Positions 1 through 9,760 of a DNA stretch of 64,000 nucleotides are shown here, piece by piece; positions within the stretch are counted from its first letter, which is position 1; each line of letters starts with the position of its first letter. Position numbers and translations under genes: made by a program. The notes beneath the pieces were generated by a model. The model ran no database searches. It was given only the letters and a program-made list of their open reading frames with translations, and was not told the DNA's origin. Source of the DNA: Massilia sp. 9096 (GTDB lineage: Bacteria > Pseudomonadota > Gammaproteobacteria > Burkholderiales > Burkholderiaceae_D); NCBI RefSeq assembly GCF_000745265.1, contig NZ_JQNN01000001.1, forward strand, positions 5,456,001 to 5,520,000. Direction: 5' to 3'.

Positions 1-294
1 CACCGGCGCGACGATCTGGATGCCGGCGTTCGACACCAGCACGTCGATGCCGCCGAGCTGGTCGGCGACCGACTTGATGCCGGCGTCGACCTGTTCTTCA
101 TTGGTGACGTCCATCGCGACCGCGATCGCGCGCGCGCCCGAGGGGTCGAGTTCGCGCGCCGCGGTCCTGGCAGCTTCGAGGTTCAAATCGGCGATGGCGA
201 CCTTGGCGCCGTGCTGGAAAAACACCGTGGCGATCTGCTTGCCGATGCCGCTGGCGGCGCCGGTGACGACCGCGATCTTGTCTTTCATGTCCAT
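1..294 (-). CDS. 3-hydroxybutyrate dehydrogenase-like SDR (partial, C-terminus outside window)
   Basis: Short-chain dehydrogenase, N-terminal 98 codons only; the rest lies beyond base 1. The reading starts MDMKDKIAVVTGAASGIG, with the TGxxxGxG NAD(P)-binding glycine motif, a following acidic residue at the end of beta-2 (AIADLN) that favours NAD, and the structural NAG motif (VSNAGI). The overall reading resembles D-3-hydroxybutyrate dehydrogenase, which oxidises 3-hydroxybutyrate to acetoacetate in PHB breakdown. ATG at 294 is used; a second in-frame ATG lies at 288. It starts 14 bases after the patatin-like gene, so it is probably its operon partner. Another SDR specificity is possible because the substrate-binding part is missing. 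Confidence 0.75.
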   Translation of the reverse strand, partial: MDMKDKIAVVTGAASGIGKQIATVFFQHGAKVAIADLNLEAARTAARELDPSGARAIAVAMDVTNEEQVDAGIKSVADQLGGIDVLVSNAGIQIVAPV

Positions 295-308
295 GGATGG
301 GTACCTGC

Positions 309-1505
309 TCAAGTGGGTGAGTGGATGGGTTGTGGGCGCGCCGGGGCGGTGAGGAAATCGTACAGGGCCGGGTTGTTCTCGAGCTGCGGCAGCTCGAAGA
401 TCTCGCCGTGCGCCACGGTCTTGGCGGCGTCGGCGTAGCCCGCCTGCCAGTGCTCGTTCATGGTCCGGCGCGAGAACTCGAAATCCTTGAACTGGCCCTC
501 GTAAGTGGGCGAGCGGTAGACCAGCGTGACGATGTTGTACAGCGCCGGGTCGGCGGCTTCGGCCAGCAGGCGCGCCTGCGGCGAAGCGGCCAGCTCGGGC
601 GGCATCTGCGCCAGCAGTTCGTTGAAGGCCGTGCGCAGCTTTTCGGTACGGCGGAAGGCGTCGGTGGCGCTGCGCGTGCGGCTCGAGTACTGGATTTCCT
701 TCATGCGCGTGGCGACGCTGGCCAGGTCGTTCGGCAGCTCGCCGCGCGCGCTCCACAAATCGACCTGGAAGATCAGGGTGTCCAGGCCCGAGCGCGAGGA
801 CAGCACCCAGTCGAGCGGCGTGTTCGAGACCATGCCGCCGTCCCAGTAACGCTCGCCGTCGATCTCGACCGCGTCGAAGCCCGGGGGCAGGGCGCCGCTG
901 GCCATCACGTGCTCGGGCCGGATGGTATCGGTGGCGTTGTCGAAGTAGGCGAAGTTGCCGGTCCTGACGTTGACCGCGCCGATCGAGAGCCGCGTCTCGC
1001 GCGCGTTGATGCGATCGAAGTCGACCAGGCGCTCGAGCGTGGCGCGCAGCGGCGCGGTGTCGTAATAGCTGGTCGCGCCGGCGCCAGCCAGCGCCATGAA
1101 GGGCGGCGGCACGCGTGGCTCGAAGAAGCCCGGCACGCCGCTCACCAGCACGCGGCTGGCGGCCAGCTGGTTGAGCCAGACGCGCATTGGATCGGCCAGC
1201 GCCATGGTCGTCCACTGGTCGCCGACCACGCCGTCGCTGGCGTTGCTGACCAGCTCCCAGAACTTGCGCAGGCGCTCGACGCGGTGTTCGCGCGCGTTGC
1301 CGGCGATGATCGCGCTGTTGATCGCGCCGATCGAGATGCCGGACACCCAGGTCGGCTCGACCTCGGCTTCCAGCAGGCGCTCGTACACGCCGGCCTGGTA
1401 GGCGCCCAGCGCGCCGCCGCCCTGCAGCACCAGCGCCACGCTCTCGAACTGGGTGGCGCCCGGCCTGGGCGGTTCGGCCGGCGCATGCGTGCCCTGATGC
1501 AGCAC
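309..1505 (-). CDS. patatin-like phospholipase (DUF3734-type C-terminus)
   Basis: Predicted serine lipid/ester hydrolase of about 398 residues. The patatin oxyanion-hole motif GGGALGAYQAG is close to the N-terminus, the nucleophile elbow is GISIGAINSA (GxSxG) and the catalytic Asp lies in the DGG motif (YWDGGMVSNTP), so the Ser-Asp dyad is complete. The C-terminal third (EIQYSSRTRSATDAF onward) looks like the extension common in proteobacterial patatins. A longer frame to 1577 would overlap the upstream gene, so a GTG at 1505, 13 bases after that gene's stop, is preferred. In betaproteobacteria such proteins often sit beside 3-hydroxybutyrate dehydrogenase, as here; a role in PHB or lipid turnover is inference. 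Confidence 0.85.
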   Translation of the reverse strand: MLHQGTHAPAEPPRPGATQFESVALVLQGGGALGAYQAGVYERLLEAEVEPTWVSGISIGAINSAIIAGNAREHRVERLRKFWELVSNASDGVVGDQWTTMALADPMRVWLNQLAASRVLVSGVPGFFEPRVPPPFMALAGAGATSYYDTAPLRATLERLVDFDRINARETRLSIGAVNVRTGNFAYFDNATDTIRPEHVMASGALPPGFDAVEIDGERYWDGGMVSNTPLDWVLSSRSGLDTLIFQVDLWSARGELPNDLASVATRMKEIQYSSRTRSATDAFRRTEKLRTAFNELLAQMPPELAASPQARLLAEAADPALYNIVTLVYRSPTYEGQFKDFEFSRRTMNEHWQAGYADAAKTVAHGEIFELPQLENNPALYDFLTAPARPQPIHSPT

Positions 1506-1518
1506 GCTTTCGTCTCGT

Positions 1519-2085
1519 CTATTCACGTTCGGGCACCGGCACGTTGTAGCCGTTGAGCGTGGTCGACACCAGCGCATACAGGCCGACCAGGTAGATCAGC
1601 TCGTTGGTGGCGTGCTGGCCGAAGGTCCCGATCGCCAGGCGGTACAGCGGCTCGGGCAGCACGCCCCCGCGCGCGAGCGCGTGCGCGAAGTCGAAGGCGA
1701 CGTTTTCTTCCTTGGCGAGGTCGGTCGGCTTGACGCCCGCGACCAGCGCGGCCAGGCGCTCCGGCGACATGCCTTCCTTCTCGGCGACCGCGACGTGGGC
1801 ATACAGCTCGTAGGCCGCGTTGTAGCGCGCGCCGACCACGAGGATCGCGATCTGGCGCACGTTGTCGGGCAAGACCGCGTTGGCGGTCATCGCCAGCGTC
1901 AGGTCCCAGATCGCCTTGCCGATCGCGGGCTCGTGCAGCCACGGGTTCCACGGGCCCATCAGGGCGCCGTCTTCGCGTTCGACCTTGAAGGCGTTGAAAT
2001 TGCTGGCGATGCCCTTGCGCATCGCGTCGTACAGGGGCTTCTGTTCCGGGCTGAGCTCAGCCGGCGGGATGAGGGGCAAGCGCAT
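1519..2085 (-). CDS. carboxymuconolactone decarboxylase-like (AhpD-like) protein
   Basis: All-helical protein of about 188 residues in the CMD/AhpD superfamily. Typical readings are AIWDLTLAMTANAVLPDNVRQ, shared by family members that lie near an active-site segment, and the helix ELYAHVAVAEKEG. The classic CxxC of AhpD is absent (YELYAH at that place), so a peroxidase-linked disulfide role is unlikely. ATG at 2085 follows AGGAGGA by five bases, better than the ATG at 2103. First gene of the apparent operon with the patatin and the 3-hydroxybutyrate dehydrogenase. The substrate is unknown. Confidence 0.75.
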   Translation of the reverse strand: MRLPLIPPAELSPEQKPLYDAMRKGIASNFNAFKVEREDGALMGPWNPWLHEPAIGKAIWDLTLAMTANAVLPDNVRQIAILVVGARYNAAYELYAHVAVAEKEGMSPERLAALVAGVKPTDLAKEENVAFDFAHALARGGVLPEPLYRLAIGTFGQHATNELIYLVGLYALVSTTLNGYNVPVPERE

Positions 2086-2245
2086 TGTTCCTCCTGGTGT
2101 CAATACGTTGAGGAGGCAACGATGTCGGTGGGCTCTGCGTTGCCTCGTCCATCATTCTGGCATCAGCGGGAGAGGGGTGACGCTCGATTGATTGTGGGCG
2201 CCATATTTACATCTCGGCCGCGAACAGGACCACGGCCGCAAAAGC

Positions 2246-2278
2246 AAAAAGCCGGATCAGCGCAAAGCATGATCCGGC
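2246..2278 (-). terminator. rho-independent terminator of the tRNA-Pro pair
   Basis: A perfect 9-bp stem (GCCGGATCA 2251-2259 with TGATCCGGC 2270-2278) is followed on the minus strand by a run of five T, just downstream of the two tRNA genes. Confidence 0.8.
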
Positions 2279-2292
2279 CTTCTTGAATTCTG

Positions 2293-2369
2293 TGGTCGGG
2301 GTGAGAGGATTCGAACCTCCGGCCTCTACGTCCCGAACGTAGCGCTCTACCGGGCTAAGCTACACCCCG
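2293..2369 (-). tRNA. tRNA-Pro (anticodon CGG), copy 2
   Basis: 77-nt cloverleaf read on the minus strand. The acceptor stem CGGGGTG pairs with CACCCCG, followed by discriminator A and an encoded CCA. The anticodon stem CTACG/CGTAG encloses loop TTCGGGA, giving anticodon CGG for codon CCG. The T-arm contains GGTTCGAATCC. It is identical to the copy at 2419-2495 over its whole length. Confidence 0.95.
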
Positions 2370-2416
2370 ACGGTAGGGTCTTTGAAGCGGCGACACCGCT
2401 AAAGAGAGATGAAACT

Positions 2417-2495
<79 letters not shown>

Positions 2496-2545
2496 ACTGT
2501 TCGAGAATCGTTGCCGAATCTCGGGAAGGCATTACTATAGTTGTC

Positions 2546-3535
2546 TCAATGGTTCCTGTCAACAGCGAAGCTGCACAGCTGGAGCAGGCTCTGCTTGTAT
2601 TCGCTGTCCGGCAGGTCGGCGATCGCGCCTTGTGCGCGCGCGGACGCGGCTTCGGCCTGGCGGCGCGTGTAATCGAGTGCGCCGCTGCTGGTGACGGCGG
2701 CCAGCACGGCGTCGAAATGGGTCTCGTCGCCGTTCTCGATGCAGGCGCGGATCAGTTCGCGCTGCTCGGCCGTGCCGTTTTCCATCACGTAGATCAGGGG
2801 CAGGGTCGGCTTGCCTTCGCGCAGGTCGTCGCCGACGTTCTTGCCGATCTCGCTGGCGTCGCCGGCGTAGTCGAGCACGTCGTCGATCAGCTGGAAGGCG
2901 GTGCCCAGCGAGCGGCCGTATTCGCCGGCCGCATCGATCTGCGTGTCGTTGGCGCCGGCGATCAGCGCGCCCAGCTCGGCCGCGGCTTCGAACAGCTTGG
3001 CGGTTTTCGAGCGGATCACGGTCAGGTAGCTGGCTTCGGTGACGTCCGGGTCGTGCATGTTCAGCAGCTGCAGTACCTCGCCCTCGGCGATGACGGTGGT
3101 GGCGCGCGACAGGATCTCCATTACGCGCATCTCGTCCAGGCTGGTCATCATCTCGAACGCGCGCGAATACAGGTAGTCGCCGACCAGCACCGAAGCCGCG
3201 TTGCCGAACATCGCGTTGGCGGTCTGGCGGCCGCGGCGCATCGACGATTCGTCGACCACGTCGTCGTGCAGCAGCGTCGCGGTGTGGATGAACTCGACCA
3301 CGGCGGCCAGCTCGTGGTGGCCGCGGCCCTCGTAGCCGTAGGCGTTCGCCAGCAGCAGCACCAGCACCGGACGGATCCGCTTGCCACCGGCGCTGATGAT
3401 GTATTCGGCGATCTGGTTGACCAGCGCGACGTCCGACTGCAGACGCTGTCGGATCACCGCGTTGACGGCCTCCATGTCGGCTGCAATCGTGCGGGTGATC
3501 GGGTTCTGTTGTGCGTTTTGGGTAGCGGCGGACAA
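2546..3535 (-). CDS. ispB: polyprenyl (octaprenyl) diphosphate synthase
   Basis: Trans-prenyltransferase making the ubiquinone side chain from farnesyl and isopentenyl diphosphates. Both aspartate-rich motifs are present: HDDVVDE (first, followed by the RRG arginines) and QLIDDVLDY (second). GGKRIRPVLV near the N-terminus binds isopentenyl diphosphate. The open frame reaches 3637, but a -10 hexamer TATAAT (3585-3590 on the minus strand) lies inside that extension, so a TTG at 3535 preceded by AAGCAGG is the likely start, giving 329 residues. It is divergent from rplU, the usual betaproteobacterial order. Confidence 0.9.
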   Translation of the reverse strand: MSAATQNAQQNPITRTIAADMEAVNAVIRQRLQSDVALVNQIAEYIISAGGKRIRPVLVLLLANAYGYEGRGHHELAAVVEFIHTATLLHDDVVDESSMRRGRQTANAMFGNAASVLVGDYLYSRAFEMMTSLDEMRVMEILSRATTVIAEGEVLQLLNMHDPDVTEASYLTVIRSKTAKLFEAAAELGALIAGANDTQIDAAGEYGRSLGTAFQLIDDVLDYAGDASEIGKNVGDDLREGKPTLPLIYVMENGTAEQRELIRACIENGDETHFDAVLAAVTSSGALDYTRRQAEAASARAQGAIADLPDSEYKQSLLQLCSFAVDRNH

Positions 3536-3584
3536 GGCGGACCTGCTTGCGGTTGAAGGCAAAACGGAGTTGTTGAGTGGCGCG

Positions 3585-3590
3585 ATTATA
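3585..3590 (-). promoter_or_regulatory. -10 hexamer for ispB
   Basis: TATAAT on the minus strand, 50 bases ahead of the TTG start. No good -35 hexamer is seen at the usual distance. Confidence 0.45.
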
Positions 3591-3728
3591 CGATAAGCAA
3601 GGGCGTCCAGCGCTTTTTCGCTGTGAAACCGGCACATCGGGACGGATGCGGTGCGTTGGCAGCGAATTTATACATACATCGGTACGCCGGGGCCGCCCGC
3701 CGGACTGTGCGGCGACGCCACATCCGTT

Positions 3729-3757
3729 TTGACGCCCGCCGCGCGTTTATGTATAAT
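3729..3757 (+). promoter_or_regulatory. sigma-70 promoter of rplU-rpmA
   Basis: TTGACG (3729-3734), a 17-base spacer and TATAAT (3752-3757), which is nearly consensus. It lies 79 bases before the rplU start and fits a strong ribosomal-protein promoter. Confidence 0.85.
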
Positions 3758-3835
3758 CCCCTGTTCCCCGAAGCCAGAGCGCGCTGTTCGCCGGCAGCGT
3801 GGGAATTTTCTTAACAATTAACGAGGTTTCAAATC

Positions 3836-4147
3836 ATGTACGCGGTCATAAAAACCGGTGGCAAGCAATACAAAGTTGTCGCTGGCGAAAAACTCAAAGT
3901 AGAACAGATACCGGCAGACATTGGTTCCGAACTCACTATCGATCAGGTTCTCGCCGTTGGCGAGGGCGAGAGCATCAAGTTTGGTGCTCCGCTGGTGGAA
4001 GGTGCTTCGGTTCGCGTGACTGTTGTGTCGCACGGTCGTCACGACAAAGTGCGTATCTTCAAGATGCGTCGTCGTAAGCACTACCAGAAGCGTCAGGGCC
4101 ATCGCCAGAACTACACCGAAATCCAAGTGGTCGCGATCAACGGCTAA
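3836..4147 (+). CDS. rplU: 50S ribosomal protein L21
   Basis: 103 residues, the normal bL21 length. The N-terminus [14 protein letters not shown] and the C-terminal [16 protein letters not shown] region, which binds 23S rRNA, are diagnostic. ATG at 3836 follows ACGAGGT. Cotranscribed with rpmA, 40 bases downstream. Confidence 0.98.
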   Translation: MYAVIKTGGKQYKVVAGEKLKVEQIPADIGSELTIDQVLAVGEGESIKFGAPLVEGASVRVTVVSHGRHDKVRIFKMRRRKHYQKRQGHRQNYTEIQVVAING

Positions 4148-4187
4148 TCGCCGCGCGTCCATTCTTTAGTCAGCAAGGAGCATCTAA

Positions 4188-4469
4188 ATGGCACACAAAA
4201 AAGGTGGCGGTACTACCCGCAACGGCCGTGACTCAGAAAGCAAACGCCTCGGCGTGAAGGTCTACGGCGGCCAGGCAATCAATGCCGGCGGCATCATCAT
4301 TCGTCAGCGCGGCACCACCGTGCGTCCGGGCACCAACGTCGGCATGGGCAAGGATCACACCCTGTTCGCGCTGGTCGATGGCTCGGTCAAGTTCGTCAAG
4401 CAAGGCGTCGGCTCGAAGCAGTACGTGACCGTCGTTGCCGCTGAAGCAGCTGAAGCAGTCGCTGCCTAA
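4188..4469 (+). CDS. rpmA: 50S ribosomal protein L27
   Basis: bL27, located near the peptidyl-transferase centre. It begins [19 protein letters not shown], with no cleavable N-terminal extension of the Firmicutes type, and ends with an Ala/Glu-rich tail ([10 protein letters not shown]), giving 93 residues, slightly long for the family. ATG at 4188 is preceded by AAGGAG. Second gene of the rplU operon. Confidence 0.98.
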   Translation: MAHKKGGGTTRNGRDSESKRLGVKVYGGQAINAGGIIIRQRGTTVRPGTNVGMGKDHTLFALVDGSVKFVKQGVGSKQYVTVVAAEAAEAVAA

Positions 4470-4481
4470 ATAGCGCAGCAG

Positions 4482-4564
4482 AAGCCCGTCCTGCGCGGCG
4501 GGCTTTGCGAAGCAGGGCGTAGGCCCTGCAATCTTAGGCTCTGCCTCCAGGTAGGGCCTTTTTA
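4482..4564 (+). terminator. terminator region after rpmA
   Basis: Two hairpins follow the rpmA stop: AAGCCCG (4482-4488) with CGGGCTT (4499-4505), and AGGCCCT (4521-4527) with AGGGCCT (4553-4559) followed by T-rich sequence. The second has the better T-run. Together they separate rplU-rpmA from obgE. Confidence 0.6.
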
Positions 4565-4656
4565 ATTTCCGGCGCTGTCACCGTTAAGTGCGGATCGCTT
4601 AGTGCAGATCCATCCAGGGCGTTCTATCATGAACCCCGATCCGTATTTAACAGTGA

Positions 4657-5796
<1,140 letters not shown>

Positions 5797-5805
5797 GCGC
5801 ACCCC

Positions 5806-6237
5806 TTGAGTACCAGCGCCATCGCCCCGACCGGCTTCGCGCGCGCGCGTGCACGCCTGCGCGGGCAGCTGCTGCAGCTGGCCGCGATCGCCGGTTCGCT
5901 GGCCGCGCTCGCGGCGATGCTCGATCCCGACCGGATCGCGGACGCGATGGGCTTGTTTCTGGTGGGCGTGAACGGCTACAGCCAGTTCTACGCCATCTAT
6001 GTCGGAGTGCGCCTCGCCACCGCGGGGCTGGCTCTGCTGGCGGCCAGGAAGGGCGACCTGCCCATCCTCGGCGACCTCGCAGCATTGTTGATCCTGGCGC
6101 AGCCGCTCGGCCGCCTGGTTGCGGCGTTCGCGATCGGCCTGCCCACGGGATCCTTGTTCGTCATCTGCGGGATCGAACTGGCGGTCGGCCTGGCGCTGCT
6201 GCTGTTGCGACCGCAGGGACGCTTGTTGTCTTCCTGA
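5806..6237 (+). CDS. small four-helix integral membrane protein (DUF4345-like)
   Basis: 143 residues from a TTG at 5806, nine bases after the obgE stop. Hydropathy by eye gives four membrane segments: [43 protein letters not shown]-type [18 protein letters not shown], and [19 protein letters not shown]. The pattern of four helices with an Arg in helix 2 resembles the DUF4345 group, but I am not certain. Function is unknown; it is sandwiched between obgE and proB and is probably cotranscribed. Confidence 0.6.
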   Translation: MSTSAIAPTGFARARARLRGQLLQLAAIAGSLAALAAMLDPDRIADAMGLFLVGVNGYSQFYAIYVGVRLATAGLALLAARKGDLPILGDLAALLILAQPLGRLVAAFAIGLPTGSLFVICGIELAVGLALLLLRPQGRLLSS

Positions 6238-6259
6238 CCGAGTTCTCCTGAGCGCAGCC

Positions 6260-7399
6260 ATGTCTTCCGATTCTTCGAACACCACTTCCGTCATCCAGCA
6301 AGCCGGCCGCATCATCGTCAAGGTCGGCTCCTCGCTCGTCACCAACGAAGGCCGCGGCCTCGATCACACCGCGATCGCGCGCTGGGCCGCGCAAATCTCG
6401 GCGCTGCGCCAGCTCGGCAAGGAAGTCGTGCTGGTGTCGTCCGGCGCCATCGCCGAGGGCATGCTGCGTCTCGGCTTCACGGCGCGCCCGACCGACATCC
6501 ACGAGCTGCAGGCCTGCGCCGCGGTCGGCCAGATGGGCCTGGCGCAGATCTACGAAACCAGTTTCAGAAGCCACGGCGTGAAGACCGCCCAGGTGCTGCT
6601 GACCCACGCCGACCTGGCCGACCGCGAACGCTACCTGAACGCGCGCTCGACCTTGACCACGCTGCTGGCCTTTGGCGTGGTCCCGATCATCAACGAGAAC
6701 GACACCGTGGTCACCGACGAGATCAAGTTCGGCGACAACGACACGCTCGGCGCGCTGGTCGCCAACCTGATCGAAGCCGATGCGCTGGTGATCCTGACCG
6801 ACCAGAAGGGGCTGTATTCCGCCGATCCGCGCAAGGACCCCTCGGCCTGCCTGATCCAGCAGGCCCAGGCCGGCGACGCCACGCTGGAGGCGATGGCCGG
6901 CGGCGCCGGCAGCAGCATCGGCCGCGGCGGCATGCTGACCAAGGTGCTGGCCGCGCGCCGCGCCGCACGCTCGGGCGCGCACACGGTGATCGCCTGGGGC
7001 CGCGAAGACGAGGTGCTCACGCGCCTGGCCGGCGGCGAAGCGATCGGCACCCAGCTGGTCGCGCCGACCGCGCGCCTGGCCGCACGGCGCCAGTGGATGG
7101 TCGACCACCTGCACACCGCCGGCGAATTGGTGCTCGACGCCGGCGCCGTGGACAAGGTGCAGAAGGAAGGCAAGTCGCTGCTGCCGATCGGGGTGGTGGC
7201 GGTGCGCGGCGAATTCGGCCGCGGTGCGCTGGTCACCTGCGTCGGCGAGGACGGCCGGGAAGTGGCGCGCGGGCTGGCAAACTACACCGCCAGCGAAATC
7301 CGCCGCATCATGCGGCATCCGTCCAGCGAGATCGAGGCCATCCTCGGCTACGTCGAGGCGCCGGAGCTGGTGCATCGGGATAACCTGGTGCTGCTCTGA
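6260..7399 (+). CDS. proB: glutamate 5-kinase
   Basis: First enzyme of proline synthesis, phosphorylating L-glutamate. The amino-acid-kinase domain reads [15 protein letters not shown] (phosphate-binding loop), [28 protein letters not shown] (glutamate/Mg site) and [17 protein letters not shown]-terminal PUA domain begins near [22 protein letters not shown] at 6260 gives 379 residues, close to the E. coli length of 367. The frame is open further upstream but overlaps the preceding gene. Confidence 0.96.
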   Translation: MSSDSSNTTSVIQQAGRIIVKVGSSLVTNEGRGLDHTAIARWAAQISALRQLGKEVVLVSSGAIAEGMLRLGFTARPTDIHELQACAAVGQMGLAQIYETSFRSHGVKTAQVLLTHADLADRERYLNARSTLTTLLAFGVVPIINENDTVVTDEIKFGDNDTLGALVANLIEADALVILTDQKGLYSADPRKDPSACLIQQAQAGDATLEAMAGGAGSSIGRGGMLTKVLAARRAARSGAHTVIAWGREDEVLTRLAGGEAIGTQLVAPTARLAARRQWMVDHLHTAGELVLDAGAVDKVQKEGKSLLPIGVVAVRGEFGRGALVTCVGEDGREVARGLANYTASEIRRIMRHPSSEIEAILGYVEAPELVHRDNLVLL

Positions 7400-7944
7400 A
7401 CCAGAACGGGATGCCGGCGCCGGCTCAATGGCCGAGCGCCGGTGGCGCCGTCCCCCCCCCCATCGTGCGGCGCGTACTTCTGCACGAAGCTGCCGACCAC
7501 CTCGTCCAGCAAACCGTCCACCAGCTTGTCGGAAGGCGAGCTCAGATGCGCGACGCGCAAATGCAGCAGCATGCCTTCCTCGCCCAACATCGATTGCAGC
7601 AGCGGGGGCGGCGCTTCCTTGCGGTGCACGTAGGCCAGCGCCAGCTTGGCCGCTTCCAGGTTCGACGTGTGCGCGATCGCCACCGAGACCCCGGCCGGAT
7701 TCTTGTCGTCGTCCGTGTCGCGGTTCGCGTAGATGATCAGCCTGGCATACGGGAACTGGCTGCGCAGCTGGACGTGCAGCCTGGCGAAGCGTTCTTCGAT
7801 GCCGCTGCGCAGGCGCTGGGCCAGGACGGGATCGTCGTCGCAGAACACCGTGTAGGCAAATACCGGCGATTCGGCCGCCGTTGCGGCGTGCACGGCCAGG
7901 TACAGCAGGAGTGCCGCCACGATCCGCGTCAAGAGGGTCAGCAT
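7348..7944 (-). CDS. secreted protein of unknown function, C-terminus uncertain because of a C10 tract
   Basis: ATG at 7944, preceded by AAAGGACT, gives a signal peptide ([23 protein letters not shown]) and a soluble domain containing [17 protein letters not shown] and [12 protein letters not shown] do not recognise the family. Near the C-terminus the frame crosses a run of ten C (7452-7461 on the plus strand, GGG codons here) and then runs 52 bases into the convergent proB 3' end with Arg-rich, poorly protein-like sequence. With one base fewer in the run the frame would end at 7425 as GTAPPALGH. Either the tract is variable or the assembly has one base too many. Confidence 0.6.
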   Translation of the reverse strand: MLTLLTRIVAALLLYLAVHAATAAESPVFAYTVFCDDDPVLAQRLRSGIEERFARLHVQLRSQFPYARLIIYANRDTDDDKNPAGVSVAIAHTSNLEAAKLALAYVHRKEAPPPLLQSMLGEEGMLLHLRVAHLSSPSDKLVDGLLDEVVGSFVQKYAPHDGGGDGATGARPLSRRRHPVLVQSSTRLSRCTSSGAST

Positions 7945-8019
7945 GGTAGTCCTTTGCCGGTTCAGGTAAGCCGCGTAGGCGAGCGGCAGGTCGGGCAGGG
8001 CCGGCATCGATCGATCCTC

Positions 8020-8415
8020 TCAGCTTGGGGCATCGTGGCAGACCACGCACAGCTTGTTGCGGTCCGGGTCGCGCAGGTAAGCGCCGTAGTAATGCGAGTG
8101 ATAGCCGGGGCGCAGTCCCGGTGCGCCTTCATCCGTGCCGCCATGCGCCAGCGCGAGCGCATGGGCCTGGTCGACGGCCGCGCGGGTGGGCGCAAGGAAG
8201 GCCGTCATCTGGCCGTTGCCGGGAATGTGCGGCTGGCCGTCGCTAGGGGCGCCGATCAGGAACAGCGGGCGGCCTTGGCCGGGCGTTTGCCAGCCTGCCC
8301 ACGGGCGGCCGGCATCGCAGAAACGTTCCTCGAGGCCGAGCGCGGCCAGCACCGGCCGGTAGAAAGCCAGTGCGCGCTCGAAGTCTGTGATGCCGATGAA
8401 GACATGGGAAAACAT
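8020..8415 (-). CDS. VOC (glyoxalase/bleomycin-resistance) family protein
   Basis: 131 residues with the paired beta-alpha-beta-beta-beta modules of the vicinal-oxygen-chelate fold. It opens FSHVFIGITDFERALAFYRPVL, a typical first strand with a metal-ligand His. The C-terminal module has GGTDEGAPGLRPGYHSHYYGAYLRDPDRNKLCVVCH, where DPDGN-type sequence and Glu/His ligands are usual. ATG at 8415 is the family-like start; the frame is open to 8490 with no support. The substrate is unknown. Isolated from its neighbours. Confidence 0.8.
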   Translation of the reverse strand: MFSHVFIGITDFERALAFYRPVLAALGLEERFCDAGRPWAGWQTPGQGRPLFLIGAPSDGQPHIPGNGQMTAFLAPTRAAVDQAHALALAHGGTDEGAPGLRPGYHSHYYGAYLRDPDRNKLCVVCHDAPS

Positions 8416-8610
8416 GAATGACAGCTTAGCATGTCCCTCCCGCAGCAAGATACGCGGACTATCACGAGCGGTCGGCATCGAGGCCATCATCGAAAACTGG
8501 TGACGCCGATTGTGCTATCCAATGGCATTTAAAACTGCTTGAATGTAGAATTTGTGTGATACATTGGAAAGCATAGTTCGCTACAACCGCTTTCCCATGA
8601 GAGGATGCCG

Positions 8611-9348
8611 ATGCCACGATCGCTACGCCTGCCCACCCTATGCTGCCTGCTGCTGCCGGCCTTGCCCGCCGCGGCCCAGGAATTCGATCTCGCGTCGCAG
8701 CTGAGCAACGGCGGCATCGGCATCCTGGTGATCGGCGCCTTGTCGGTGCTGATGCTGGCGGTCTGCCTCGAGCGCCTGGCCAACCTGCGTGGACAAAAGC
8801 TGGCGCCGCAGGCGCTGGCCGAGGAGGCGCAAGCGCTGTGGCGCGAAGGCCGCTACGACGCCTTGCGCGAACGCGTGGCCGATGGCGCCAGTCCGCTGGC
8901 GCGCATCGTCGGCTTCCTGCTCGAGCATCGCTTCTTTCAGCCGGAGACGCTGGCCACGCGCGCGGCCGAACTGGCCGCCACCGAGCTGCGCGAGCAGCAG
9001 CAGAAAGCCTATGCGCTGAACGTGGTGGCCACCATCGCACCGATCGTCGGCCTGCTCGGGACCGTGGTCGGCATGATCGAGTCGTTCCACGTCATCGCCT
9101 TCAACGGCATGGGCGATCCGACCCTGCTGGCGGGCGGCATCTCGAAGGCGCTGGTCAACACGGCGGCCGGGCTGTCGGTGGCGCTGCCCTCGCTGGCGCT
9201 GCACCACTTCTTCCGCAACCGCCTGGTCAACATCGGCATCCGGCTCGAGCGCCAGCTCAATGGCCTGCTCGACCTCGTGCGTGCGCCGGCGCCCGCGTAC
9301 GCGCGCGAGGCCCTCCCTGCCGCGCAGGAGGCCGAACATGCGCATTGA
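8611..9348 (+). CDS. ExbB/TolQ/MotA-type proton channel subunit
   Basis: About 245 residues. A cleavable-looking signal (LPTLCCLLLPALPAAAQ) precedes TM1 (GGIGILVIGALSVLMLAVCLERL). After a cytoplasmic loop come the two conserved helices: NVVATIAPIVGLLGTVVGMIESF, the MotA/TolQ/ExbB signature, and ISKALVNTAAGLSVALPSLALHHFF. ATG at 8611 follows GAGAGG by six bases; another ATG at 8605 is less well placed. It overlaps the exbD-like gene by 11 bases. With ExbD it should form a proton-driven inner-membrane motor; no tonB gene is adjacent. Confidence 0.88.
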   Translation: MPRSLRLPTLCCLLLPALPAAAQEFDLASQLSNGGIGILVIGALSVLMLAVCLERLANLRGQKLAPQALAEEAQALWREGRYDALRERVADGASPLARIVGFLLEHRFFQPETLATRAAELAATELREQQQKAYALNVVATIAPIVGLLGTVVGMIESFHVIAFNGMGDPTLLAGGISKALVNTAAGLSVALPSLALHHFFRNRLVNIGIRLERQLNGLLDLVRAPAPAYAREALPAAQEAEHAH

Positions 9349-9760
9349 CCTCGGCGACGACGAACAGCCCGAGATCGGCCTGATCGCGCTGATCGACTGC
9401 ATCTTCTTCCTGCTGATGTTCTTCATGGTCGCGACCTCGTTCAAGCAGAAGGAGACCCGGCACAAGGACAAGGCGCTGCCGATCACGCTGCCGCGCTCGA
9501 GCGCCACGCTCGACCTGGAGCGCGCCGCGCCGGATCCACTGGTGATCCGCGTCGACCGCGCCGGCGATGTCGTCATCGGCGGCGACAAGCTGTCGATCGA
9601 AGCGCTGCACGAGCGCCTGCGCGGCGAGGCCCTGCGCAGCCCGGGCCGGCCGGTGCGCATCGAAGGCGACGGCCAGGCGTCCTACCAGTCGATCGTGCAC
9701 GTGCTCGACCTGTGCCAGTTCGAGGGGCTGACCAACATCGCGATGCGCACGCGCCGATGA
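9338..9760 (+). CDS. ExbD/TolR-type biopolymer transport protein
   Basis: 140 residues. A short cytoplasmic N-terminus (MRIDLGDDEQPEIGLIALID) leads into the single helix LIDCIFFLLMFFMVATSF, whose Asp is the proton-carrying residue of ExbD/TolR. The periplasmic domain contains DPLVIRVDRAGDVVIGG and RPVRIEGDGQASYQSIVHVLDLC. ATG at 9338 with AGGAGG upstream. It overlaps exbB at its start, and its stop codon overlaps the start of the following gene (ATGA). Confidence 0.88.
   Translation: MRIDLGDDEQPEIGLIALIDCIFFLLMFFMVATSFKQKETRHKDKALPITLPRSSATLDLERAAPDPLVIRVDRAGDVVIGGDKLSIEALHERLRGEALRSPGRPVRIEGDGQASYQSIVHVLDLCQFEGLTNIAMRTRR

Noticed and set aside
3536..3637. N-terminal extension of IspB from ATG 3637
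   Set aside because: A TATAAT hexamer lies inside it and the extra residues do not resemble prenyl synthases.
8524..8538. Sigma-54 promoter upstream of the exbB-like gene
   Set aside because: GG and GC are 11 bases apart, not 10, and no enhancer sites are near.
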